A DNA stretch of 5,624 nt from Gammaproteobacteria bacterium. GTDB lineage: Bacteria > Pseudomonadota > Gammaproteobacteria > Pseudomonadales > Azotimanducaceae. A program made the translations under genes and the position numbers. Shown here in pieces: positions 1 through 5,624 of this stretch (the first letter of the stretch is position 1; every line of letters starts with the position of its first letter). Location: positions 1 through 5,624 of the forward strand of contig JABIVN010000505.1 in the NCBI GenBank assembly GCA_018667205.1, read 5' to 3'. A model generated the notes under the pieces. It was not told where the DNA came from, ran no database searches, and worked only from the letters and a program-made list of their open reading frames with translations.

Positions 1-12
1 AGAGTAAGTCGA

Positions 13-369
13 ATGGCTCGATTAGACGGGATCAATATCCCCGACAACAAACATGCAGTAATTTCCCTGACCTATATTTTCGGGATTGGGCGCACCACAG
101 CTAAGCAGCTTTGCGATGTGACAGGTGTAAGCTCGACGGTAAAAGTTCAGGATTTAACAGAGGACGAGTTGGACAAACTTCGGACCGAGATAGCCAAGCT
201 GCCAGTAGAGGGTGACCTGCGTCGAGCAGTTCAGCTGAATATTAAGCGCTTATTGGATCTTGGGTGCTATCGAGGTATTCGGCATCGTCGGGGCTTGCCT
301 CTACGAGGCCAGCGTACCAAGACAAATGCACGAACCAGAAAAGGGCCCAAGCGTCCTATTCGCAAATAA
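13..369 (+). CDS. rpsM: 30S ribosomal protein S13
   Basis: S13 sits in the head of the small ribosomal subunit, where in known ribosomes it contacts 16S rRNA, forms bridges to the 50S subunit and reaches the P-site tRNA with its basic tail. The 118-residue product equals the E. coli length. It opens with [16 protein letters not shown], has the helix-hairpin-type segment [13 protein letters not shown] (about 21-33), and carries the family signature at 81-102 ([20 protein letters not shown], then RT), followed by a Lys/Arg-rich tail ending KRPIRK. The ATG at 13 gives the canonical N-terminus; only 12 nt of upstream sequence is visible, with a weak AGAG purine stretch at 1-4. It is the first alpha-operon gene, 23 nt ahead of rpsK. 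The promoter and the S4-binding leader expected by analogy with E. coli are off the window. Confidence 0.98.
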   Translation: MARLDGINIPDNKHAVISLTYIFGIGRTTAKQLCDVTGVSSTVKVQDLTEDELDKLRTEIAKLPVEGDLRRAVQLNIKRLLDLGCYRGIRHRRGLPLRGQRTKTNARTRKGPKRPIRK

Positions 370-392
370 AGCGATAAATCGGGAAATAGAAT

Positions 393-821
393 ATGTCTGA
401 AGTAGAAACAACTACGCCAGAGGAAACCGCAGCTGCTGCACCGGCGACGCCAACGCGTCGAAAAGGCAAGCGTCAGGTAGTTGACGGTTTAGCGCATATC
501 CATGCGTCCTTTAACAACACGATCATCATGATCACTGATCGACAAGGCGGCGCGCTTTCTTGGGCGACGGCTGGTGGCTCAGGTTTCCGTGGTGCACGAA
601 AGAGCACGCCCTTTGCCGCGCAGGTTGCAGCGGAGAGAGCGGGCACTGCAGCGCTGGAATATGGGTTGCAGAACCTGGAAGTATTTGTCAAAGGACCTGG
701 TCCTGGTCGTGAAGCAGCCGTTAGGGCGCTGAGTGGCGCGGGTTTCAGAATCACTAACATCACTGATGTTACCCCGATTCCGCATAATGGCTGCAGACCC
801 CCCAAGAAGCGTAGGGTTTAA
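393..821 (+). CDS. rpsK: 30S ribosomal protein S11 with atypical N-terminus
   Basis: S11 belongs to the platform of the 30S subunit, near the mRNA exit side and the decoding region. From residue about 31 onward the protein is a textbook S11: [35 protein letters not shown] (49-67 region), [24 protein letters not shown] (99-107), and the C-terminal [18 protein letters not shown] followed by RPPKKRRV. The Asn-Gly in HNGC (N132-G133) aligns with the E. coli S11 Asn119 site known to form isoaspartate. The product is 142 aa against 129 in E. coli. The excess lies in the first 20 residues, which are acidic and Ala/Pro/Thr-rich ([20 protein letters not shown]) before a basic TRRKGKRQ stretch. No in-frame ATG, GTG or TTG lies between this ATG and the conserved core, so the extension appears genuine. 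The ribosome binding site is weak (GGGA at 381-384). It ends 15 nt before rpsD. Confidence 0.97.
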   Translation: MSEVETTTPEETAAAAPATPTRRKGKRQVVDGLAHIHASFNNTIIMITDRQGGALSWATAGGSGFRGARKSTPFAAQVAAERAGTAALEYGLQNLEVFVKGPGPGREAAVRALSGAGFRITNITDVTPIPHNGCRPPKKRRV

Positions 822-836
822 CCGAGGAGAGTAACA

Positions 837-1457
837 ATGGCCCGATATCTCGGACCCAAATTAAAGTTATCAAGAAGAGAAGGAACCGATCTTTTCCTTA
901 AAAGTGGTGTTCGTCCTCTGGAATCCAAATGCCGTGCGGACAGCGTTCCTGGCCAACATGGTCAGCGTCGAACAAGACTTTCCGACTACGCTGTCCAGTT
1001 GCGTGAGAAGCAAAAGGTTCGTCGTATCTACGGAGTGCTTGAAAAGCAGTTCCGCAACTACTACAAGAAGGCCGATCGTCAGAAAGGGGCAACAGGGATG
1101 AACCTGTTAAGAATCCTGGAACGTAGGCTTGACAATGTTGTGTATCGAATGGGTTTTGGTTCTACCCGTGCGGAGTCGCGCCAGCTTGTATCGCACAAGT
1201 CCATCGTGGTTAATGGGGCCGTTGTTAACATCCCGTCCTTCCAGGTAGAGGCAGGTGACGTCGTGGCGATTCGTGAAAAGTCACGTAATCAACTTCGAAT
1301 TCAGGGAGCGTTAACACTGTCTGCTAACCGTAGCCCGGTACCCTGGGTAGAAGTTAATCCAGAGAAAAAGGAAGGCGTGTTTAAGGCCGCCCCGGAACGC
1401 GATGAGTTGCCCCAGGAAATTAACGAAAACCTTATCGTTGAGCTTTACTCTAAGTAA
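837..1457 (+). CDS. rpsD: 30S ribosomal protein S4
   Basis: S4 is a primary 16S rRNA-binding protein that nucleates assembly of the 30S body and helps control decoding accuracy. In E. coli it also represses translation of the alpha operon by binding the leader mRNA ahead of rpsM. The 206 residues match the E. coli length exactly. Visible landmarks are the N-terminus [20 protein letters not shown], the single cysteine C32 in [27 protein letters not shown] (38-57), [20 protein letters not shown] (60-79), the S4 RNA-binding domain (about 97-160; [20 protein letters not shown], then [11 protein letters not shown]), and the end [13 protein letters not shown] strong GAGGAG Shine-Dalgarno at 824-829 lies 7 nt before the ATG. 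With one Cys, this is the zinc-free form of S4. It is followed by a 43-nt gap before rpoA. Confidence 0.98.
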   Translation: MARYLGPKLKLSRREGTDLFLKSGVRPLESKCRADSVPGQHGQRRTRLSDYAVQLREKQKVRRIYGVLEKQFRNYYKKADRQKGATGMNLLRILERRLDNVVYRMGFGSTRAESRQLVSHKSIVVNGAVVNIPSFQVEAGDVVAIREKSRNQLRIQGALTLSANRSPVPWVEVNPEKKEGVFKAAPERDELPQEINENLIVELYSK

Positions 1458-1500
1458 AACCGACACGTTTTGAACAGTTATTCATCTTACAGGTGAGAAT

Positions 1501-2502
1501 ATGCCACATTCTTCATTAGAGTTTTTGACACCGAAGCACATACATGTCGAACAGAAATCGTTGACCCGCGCTAGTGTTGTACTTGAGCCACTAGAACGTG
1601 GGTTCGGTCATACACTGGGAAATGCACTGCGTCGCATTTTGCTATCTTCCATGCCCGGTTGTGCGATTGTGGAAGCGGAAATCGACGGCGTGCTACACGA
1701 ATACAGCACGTTGGAAGGGGTCCAAGAGGATGTCATCGAAATCCTGCTCAACCTTAAAGGCGTCGCAGTTAAATTAAACTCTAACGATGAAGCTGAAATC
1801 ACGTTAGATCGAAAGGGTCCAGGCGTTGTTACCGCCGGGGATTTTGAGCTTGGACATGACATCGAGATTGCCAACCCAGAGCACGTTGTGGCTAACCTCA
1901 ATGAAAACGGGCACCTGAAGCTACGCGCTCAGGTCGGAAGAGGACGTGGTTACGAGCCTGCTGACATTCGGATAGCGGACGAAGAAGAGAGCAGGGTGAT
2001 TGGTTCACTGCTGTTGGATGCTTCGTACAGTCCAGTGCAAAGGGTATCTTATAAGGTTGATAGCGCTCGGGTTGAGCAGCGAACGGATTTGGACAAGTTG
2101 ATCATTGATCTTGAGACCAACGGTACGATCGATCCGGAAGAAGCAATCCGAAGGGCCGCAACAATATTGCAGCAGCAGGTCGCGGTATTTGTGGACCTTG
2201 AGAGAGAAAACGAACCGGAAGCCGTGATAGAGGAAGACGAGATCGACCCAATCCTCCTTCGGCCGGTTGATGATCTGGAACTCACAGTTCGTTCAGCCAA
2301 CTGCCTGAAGGCAGAGAACATTTATTACATTGGTGATCTTATCCGCAGAACGGAAGTTGAACTGCTCAAGACACCAAATCTTGGAAAGAAATCCCTGACA
2401 GAGATTAAGGATGTATTGGCTTCTCGTGGTTTGTCGCTTGGTATGCGCCTAGAGCACTGGCCGCCAACAAGTCTTCGGGGTGATGATCGAGTACTGGGTT
2501 AA
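1501..2502 (+). CDS. rpoA: DNA-directed RNA polymerase subunit alpha
   Basis: The alpha subunit dimerises to start RNA polymerase assembly (alpha2-beta-beta') and its C-terminal domain contacts UP-element DNA and many activators. The 333-aa product compares with 329 in E. coli. The N-terminal assembly domain (about 1-234) contains [20 protein letters not shown] (28-47, with R45 at the E. coli R45 assembly site), [20 protein letters not shown] (49-68) and [18 protein letters not shown] (206-223). An acidic linker (about 232-250) leads to the C-terminal domain, with [20 protein letters not shown] (252-271). R264 corresponds to E. coli R265, the key UP-element DNA contact. [20 protein letters not shown] and [12 protein letters not shown] follow. 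The tail [11 protein letters not shown] differs from the E. coli end and is slightly longer. AGGTGAG at 1491-1497 serves as the ribosome binding site. The gene lies between rpsD and rplQ, as in the classical alpha operon. Confidence 0.98.
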   Translation: MPHSSLEFLTPKHIHVEQKSLTRASVVLEPLERGFGHTLGNALRRILLSSMPGCAIVEAEIDGVLHEYSTLEGVQEDVIEILLNLKGVAVKLNSNDEAEITLDRKGPGVVTAGDFELGHDIEIANPEHVVANLNENGHLKLRAQVGRGRGYEPADIRIADEEESRVIGSLLLDASYSPVQRVSYKVDSARVEQRTDLDKLIIDLETNGTIDPEEAIRRAATILQQQVAVFVDLERENEPEAVIEEDEIDPILLRPVDDLELTVRSANCLKAENIYYIGDLIRRTEVELLKTPNLGKKSLTEIKDVLASRGLSLGMRLEHWPPTSLRGDDRVLG

Positions 2503-2516
2503 ATAGAGACCATATG

Positions 2517-2560
2517 GGGTCGATCGAAGATCGTGACCCTGGATTTAAGATCCAGTTTTA
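2517..2560 (+). terminator. Two adjacent small hairpins between rpoA and rplQ; possible attenuator or processing site
   Basis: The 79-nt rpoA-rplQ spacer holds two inverted repeats back to back. The first pairs GGGTCGATC (2517-2525) with GATC-GACCC (2529-2539), with a 2-nt bulge and a GAA loop. The second pairs CTGGAT (2539-2544) with ATCCAG (2550-2555) around a TTAAG loop and is followed by TTTTAGTAGATTTTA, a broken T-rich run. The second looks like a weak intrinsic terminator; the first could be an RNase processing or stabilising structure. The two share base 2539, so they may compete. Because rplQ follows with its own AGGGA site (2570-2574), complete termination seems unlikely; partial attenuation or mRNA processing is the inference. 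The pairings are seen directly; the function is not. Confidence 0.35.
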
Positions 2561-2581
2561 GTAGATTTTAGGGATACAAAA

Positions 2582-2995
2582 ATGCGCCATAGAAAAAGTG
2601 GTAGACAGTTAAATAGAAACAGCTCTCATCGGAAAGCGATGTTTCGCAATATGGCTTGCTCGTTAATTGAGCACGAGGTGATTAGAACCACAGTGCCCAA
2701 GGCGAAAGAGCTCAGGCGAGTGGCAGAGCCGCTGATTACCTTAGCTAAAAGTGATTCGGTAGCCAACAGACGCCTAGCGTTCTCTCGGATGAGAAGTAAG
2801 TCAGCAGTAGGCAAGCTGTTTGCTGAAATCGGTCCTCGTTACGGTGAGCGTCCAGGTGGTTATACCAGGATCCTAAAGTGTGGCTTTAGGGCAGGCGACG
2901 CGGCGCCTATGGCGTTTGTCGAACTTGTTGATCGTCCGCTTCCGGATAACGACGATGATCTAGACGATGATGTCGAAGCGAGTAACGAAGACTAA
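2582..2995 (+). CDS. rplQ: 50S ribosomal protein L17
   Basis: L17 is a large-subunit protein located near the peptide exit tunnel opening and is the usual last gene of the alpha operon. The bacterial L17 signature is clear: [20 protein letters not shown] (1-20), [20 protein letters not shown] (21-40), [49 protein letters not shown] (79-98), and [18 protein letters not shown] (101-118). The product is 137 aa compared with 127 in E. coli. The extra length is an acidic tail from about 119 onward ([18 protein letters not shown]), which is rich in Asp and likely disordered. The ATG is preceded by AGGGA at 2570-2574 with a 7-nt spacer. Downstream comes a strong terminator-like hairpin that ends the operon. 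Confidence 0.97.
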   Translation: MRHRKSGRQLNRNSSHRKAMFRNMACSLIEHEVIRTTVPKAKELRRVAEPLITLAKSDSVANRRLAFSRMRSKSAVGKLFAEIGPRYGERPGGYTRILKCGFRAGDAAPMAFVELVDRPLPDNDDDLDDDVEASNED

Positions 2996-3042
2996 GGCAG
3001 TTTACTGATATTGAGCGCCGGTCGTGTGTTATCGGCCTAGGG

Positions 3043-3083
3043 TTATACAACAAAGCCGGGCTATGCCCGGCTTTGTTGTATAA
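3043..3083. terminator. Strong symmetric intrinsic terminator after the alpha operon
   Basis: A perfect 18-bp inverted repeat (TTATACAACAAAGCCGGG at 3043-3060 against its complement at 3066-3083) can extend by one C-G pair (3061/3065), leaving a TAT loop. The GC-rich core (GCCGGGC/GCCCGGC, 3055-3061 and 3065-3071) is followed on the + strand by TTTGTTGTAT, a U-rich tract. By symmetry the - strand shows the same stem followed by the same TTTGTTGTAT, so it should work in both directions. It begins 47 nt after the rplQ stop codon and ends 31 nt before the aminotransferase start, so it most plausibly ends alpha-operon transcription and insulates the next gene. Termination itself is inferred from structure. 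Confidence 0.85.
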
Positions 3084-3100
3084 AGAACCAAAGACTTCAT

Positions 3101-3105
3101 AAGGA
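3101..3105 (+). promoter_or_regulatory. Ribosome binding site fixing the GTG start of the aminotransferase
   Basis: AAGGA lies 9 nt upstream of the GTG at 3115. An in-frame TAA at 3100-3102 overlaps the site, so translation cannot begin further upstream. The next in-frame ATG, at 3151, has no purine-rich site before it and would start one codon ahead of the conserved GPGPSDV motif. This makes GTG the best start. Confidence 0.7.
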
Positions 3106-3114
3106 ATTATCACA

Positions 3115-4302
3115 GTGGTTAGTTCATTTAATCCTACACCCCGTACCTTAATGGGACCTGGGCCCTCGGATGTAAATCCAAGGATTCTAAGCGCGCTGGC
3201 AAGACCTACTATTGGCCACCTTGATCCGGAATTTATCCGTTTGATGGATGAGGTCAAGTCGCTGTTGCAGTTTGCCTTTCAGACAGAGAATGAGTTGACC
3301 ATTCCCGTTTCAGCGCCCGGCTCAGCAGGAATGGAAACCTGCTTTGTAAACCTCATGTCGCCGGGTGACAAAGTGATCGTGTGCGTTAATGGCGTGTTCG
3401 GTAACCGGATGGTGGATAACGTTAAGCGTTTAGGTGGTGAAGCAGTTTTGGTAGAGGATCAATGGGGCACGCCCGTCTCCGCGGAAAAATTAAGGTCAAC
3501 CCTCGAACAGCACGCAGATGCTGTAATTGTCGCGTTTGTGCACGCAGAAACGTCAACGGGAGTGAGGTCTGATGCTAAAGCGCTATGTGCTATCGCCCAG
3601 GAGTTTGATTGTCTGTCTATTGTTGACTGTGTCACCTCGCTAGGGGGCATTGAAGTAAAACTTGACGAATGGGGAGCCGATGCAGCCTATAGCGGTACCC
3701 AGAAGTGTCTGTCTTGTGTACCCGGTCTGTCTCCGATCAGTTTAAGCAAAGCTGCAGTCGCAAGAGTGCAGTCGCGTAAGACGCCTGTTAGCTCCTGGTT
3801 CCTGGATCTTAATCTAGTCATGGGGTATTGGGGGCAAGGACAGACTCGTGCCTATCATCATACCGCGCCAGTTAACGCGCTCTATGGTCTGCATGAGTCT
3901 CTGGTAATTTTGGAGGAAGAAGGTCTTGAGTCTTCCTGGAAACGTCATCAGCATAATCACCTCGCGCTAAGGGCGGGAGTCGAAGCGCTGGGTCTTAAGT
4001 TTATTGTCGCGGAGGACTTCAGGCTGCCGCAATTAAATACCGTGACTATCCCGGACGGGGTAGATGAAGGCGCTGTCCGTAAGCAACTGTTGAGTCTATA
4101 CAACCTTGAGATAGGTGCTGGTCTGGGCGTGCTCGCCGGAAAAGTATGGCGCATTGGCCTGATGGGCTACGCGAGTAACCCAAGAAATGTACTTTTCTGT
4201 GTTAACGCGCTTGAAAGTGTCTTGTCCGGTAATAACGCGCATATCAACAGGGGCGTCGCAACGGAAGCTGTTCAGAAGGCTTATAGTCAGGTTGGCGTCT
4301 AA
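3115..4302 (+). CDS. Class V PLP-dependent aminotransferase, alanine/serine-glyoxylate type
   Basis: This enzyme (395 aa, cytosolic: no signal peptide or membrane segment) belongs to fold-type I, class V aminotransferases, and closely resembles the alanine-glyoxylate/serine-pyruvate aminotransferase group. It likely moves an amino group from alanine or serine to glyoxylate or another 2-oxo acid, yielding glycine. Evidence in order: substrate-site entry LMGPGPSDVNPR (12-23); SAPGSAGMET (67-75 region); NGVFGNR (92-98); HAETSTGV (143-150); D171 in SIVDCVTSLGG, expected to hold the PLP ring nitrogen; SGTQK with Schiff-base lysine K197; YHHTAPVNALYGLHESL (247-263), phosphate and dimer contacts; and R346 in KVWRIGLMG, which aligns with the substrate-carboxylate arginine (human AGT R360). 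Relative to human AGT, Trp108 appears as F95 and Ser158 as T146, both mild changes. The 24-residue tail after about 371 is not recognised. It lies after the alpha-operon terminator and is convergent with uvrA. Amino donor and acceptor cannot be fixed from sequence, so no gene symbol is given. Confidence 0.9.
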   Translation: MVSSFNPTPRTLMGPGPSDVNPRILSALARPTIGHLDPEFIRLMDEVKSLLQFAFQTENELTIPVSAPGSAGMETCFVNLMSPGDKVIVCVNGVFGNRMVDNVKRLGGEAVLVEDQWGTPVSAEKLRSTLEQHADAVIVAFVHAETSTGVRSDAKALCAIAQEFDCLSIVDCVTSLGGIEVKLDEWGADAAYSGTQKCLSCVPGLSPISLSKAAVARVQSRKTPVSSWFLDLNLVMGYWGQGQTRAYHHTAPVNALYGLHESLVILEEEGLESSWKRHQHNHLALRAGVEALGLKFIVAEDFRLPQLNTVTIPDGVDEGAVRKQLLSLYNLEIGAGLGVLAGKVWRIGLMGYASNPRNVLFCVNALESVLSGNNAHINRGVATEAVQKAYSQVGV

Positions 4303-4318
4303 TTAACACGTTCCCCGA

Positions 4319-5624
4319 TTAATTCAGGGAATGCTTCAGGAACTGCCCGGTAAACGAATGTTCCATCTGGGCAACTTCCTCGGGTGTCCCCGTTGCAATG
4401 ATTTCACCGCCGCCCGAACCGCCCTCGGGTCCAAGGTCAACCACCCAGTCAGCTGTTTTGATAACGTCCAGGTTGTGCTCGATCACCACGATCGTGTTTC
4501 CATGATCCCTGAGTCGGTGAATGACCTCGAGTAACTGCTCAATATCATGAAAGTGTAATCCTGTTGTTGGCTCATCAAGGATATACAAGGTTTTACCGGT
4601 GTCTCTTTTCGACAGTTCGCGTGCAAGCTTCACCCGTTGAGCTTCACCACCGGAAAGCGTCGTCGCACTCTGCCCAAGTTTGATGTAGCCAAGCCCGACG
4701 TCTAAAAGTGTCCGAAGGCGCCTTTCGATCATCGGTACCGCGCCCAGGAAGGCGTGCGCGTCCTCTACTGTTAACTCAAGCACTTCGTGAATGTTCTTTC
4801 CCTTGTAAAGGACCTCCAAGGTCTCGCGGTTATATCGTTTAGCCTTACATTCATCGCAGGTGACATAGACATCTGGCAGAAAATGCATTTCAACTTTTAT
4901 CAGTCCATCACCTTGGCACGCCTCGCATCTGCCTCCTTTTACGTTGAAACTGAACCTGCCAGGCTTATAACCTCTTGACCGAGCTTCTTGCGTCGCGGCA
5001 AAGAGTTCCCTGATCGGCGTAAATATCTGTGTGTAAGTTGCTGGATTTGATCGGGGAGTACGGCCAATAGGGCTCTGGTCGATATCTACCACCTTGTCTA
5101 GTTGATTCATTCCTACTATTTCTACATAGGGAGCAACCTGAGGGTTCGTCGCGCCGTTGAGTTCTCTTGCTGCGATTGGGTACAAAGTCTGGTTAATCAG
5201 TGTGGACTTTCCCGAACCCGAGACCCCTGTGACGCAAGTCATCAGACCTATCGGAATATTCAGGTCAACATCCTTCAGGTTGTTACCCGACGCCGAACGA
5301 AGCGTTAGTACCGCTTGCGGGTTATAAATGTGACGTTCTTTGGGCACCTCTATCTTTCGCTTACCACTAAGAAACTGTCCGGTAATCGATCTTTCCTCCT
5401 TCAGGATATCGTCTAGTGTGCCGCTGGCAACGACTTCGCCACCATGAACTCCGGCCCCGGGACCGATGTCGATAACAAAATCGGCCTGGCGGATGGCCTC
5501 TTCATCATGTTCAACAATAATGACAGAATTACCCATATCTCGCAGTCGCGTCAGCGTACCGAGAAGTCTTTGATTGTCTCGCTGGTGCAGCCCTATTGAA
5601 GGTTCATCAAGGATGTACATGACG
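4319..5624 (-). CDS. uvrA: Excinuclease ABC subunit A, C-terminal part (cut by window edge)
   Basis: UvrA is the dimeric ABC-type ATPase that detects bulky DNA lesions and loads UvrB in nucleotide excision repair. The frame is open to the window end, so the 5' part (about the first 500 of some 940 residues, including the first Walker A and the UvrB-binding region) is missing. The methionine at 5620 is internal, since the reading frame continues upstream with a Val codon. Counting from that Met: [14 protein letters not shown] (3-16), the Walker B/D-loop of ATPase domain I, with its H-loop VEHDE (36-40); Walker A of domain [10 protein letters not shown] (132-139); [19 protein letters not shown] (179-197); the zinc module C232/C235 and C255/C258 (CEAC ... 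CDEC), needed for damage discrimination in E. coli; the ABC signature LSGGEAQR (322-329); Walker [13 protein letters not shown] (345-356); and the second H-loop IEHNLD (380-385). All catalytic motifs in the visible part are intact. It ends in TAA at 4321-4319, 16 nt from the aminotransferase stop codon. Confidence 0.97.
   Translation of the reverse strand, partial: VMYILDEPSIGLHQRDNQRLLGTLTRLRDMGNSVIIVEHDEEAIRQADFVIDIGPGAGVHGGEVVASGTLDDILKEERSITGQFLSGKRKIEVPKERHIYNPQAVLTLRSASGNNLKDVDLNIPIGLMTCVTGVSGSGKSTLINQTLYPIAARELNGATNPQVAPYVEIVGMNQLDKVVDIDQSPIGRTPRSNPATYTQIFTPIRELFAATQEARSRGYKPGRFSFNVKGGRCEACQGDGLIKVEMHFLPDVYVTCDECKAKRYNRETLEVLYKGKNIHEVLELTVEDAHAFLGAVPMIERRLRTLLDVGLGYIKLGQSATTLSGGEAQRVKLARELSKRDTGKTLYILDEPTTGLHFHDIEQLLEVIHRLRDHGNTIVVIEHNLDVIKTADWVVDLGPEGGSGGGEIIATGTPEEVAQMEHSFTGQFLKHSLN

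Noticed and set aside
473..805. Open frame of 110 codons on the - strand opposite rpsK
   Set aside because: It lies wholly within the conserved S11 gene, shows no recognisable motif, and is explained by the codon use of the + strand gene.
904..1101. Second + strand frame within rpsD
   Set aside because: It overlaps S4 in another frame without a ribosome binding site or recognisable product.
3017..3036. Short GCCG/CGGC repeat in the rplQ-aminotransferase gap
   Set aside because: Only 4 bp of stem with a 12-nt loop, expected by chance.
2996..3114. Possible small gene or RNA in the rplQ-aminotransferase gap
   Set aside because: Apart from the hairpin and the ribosome binding site, no open frame with a plausible start or other structured element was seen.
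2907..3257. Open frame of 116 codons on the - strand spanning the rplQ end, the terminator and the aminotransferase start
   Set aside because: It runs through a strong hairpin and across two well-supported + strand genes; the translation has no family resemblance.
5618..5620. ATG as the start of a short UvrA-like protein
   Set aside because: The frame stays open upstream to the window end and the sequence here is the middle of UvrA (Walker B of the first ATPase domain), so this Met is internal and the gene is cut by the window rather than truncated.

Overview
The window is a stretch of core bacterial chromosome, almost certainly from a gammaproteobacterium. S13, S4, the alpha subunit and UvrA read like close relatives of their Enterobacteria/Pseudomonas counterparts (S13 is 118 aa and S4 206 aa, the same as in E. 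coli). The gene order rpsM-rpsK-rpsD-rpoA-rplQ is the classical alpha operon. The presence of uvrA near rplQ is reminiscent of Pseudomonas-type genomes rather than enterics. Base composition looks balanced, near 50% GC by eye. Species cannot be named from the sequence alone.

Layout: positions 13-2995 hold the five-gene alpha operon on the + strand (30S proteins S13, S11 and S4, RNA polymerase alpha, 50S protein L17). Spacers are short, except for an 79-nt rpoA-rplQ gap carrying two small hairpins. The operon is closed by a perfect inverted repeat at 3043-3083 that looks like a bidirectional intrinsic terminator. A + strand gene for a class V PLP-dependent aminotransferase of the alanine/serine-glyoxylate type follows (3115-4302, GTG start). 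It converges, with a 16-nt gap, on the 3' part of uvrA, which lies on the - strand (4319 to beyond 5624).

How the genes work together: the first five make translation and transcription machinery in stoichiometric amounts. In E. coli S4 represses this operon by binding a leader pseudoknot upstream of rpsM; that leader lies outside this window. The aminotransferase is metabolically unrelated and probably transcribed separately. UvrA is the damage-recognition ATPase of nucleotide excision repair and is cut by the window edge.

I found no mobile element, CRISPR array, tRNA/rRNA gene or convincing new system. The points worth a second look are modest: an atypical acidic/Ala-Pro-rich N-terminus on S11, an acidic tail on L17, hairpins and clustered GATC sites between rpoA and rplQ, the terminator and its overlap with a possible -10 box, and the aminotransferase placed between rplQ and uvrA.
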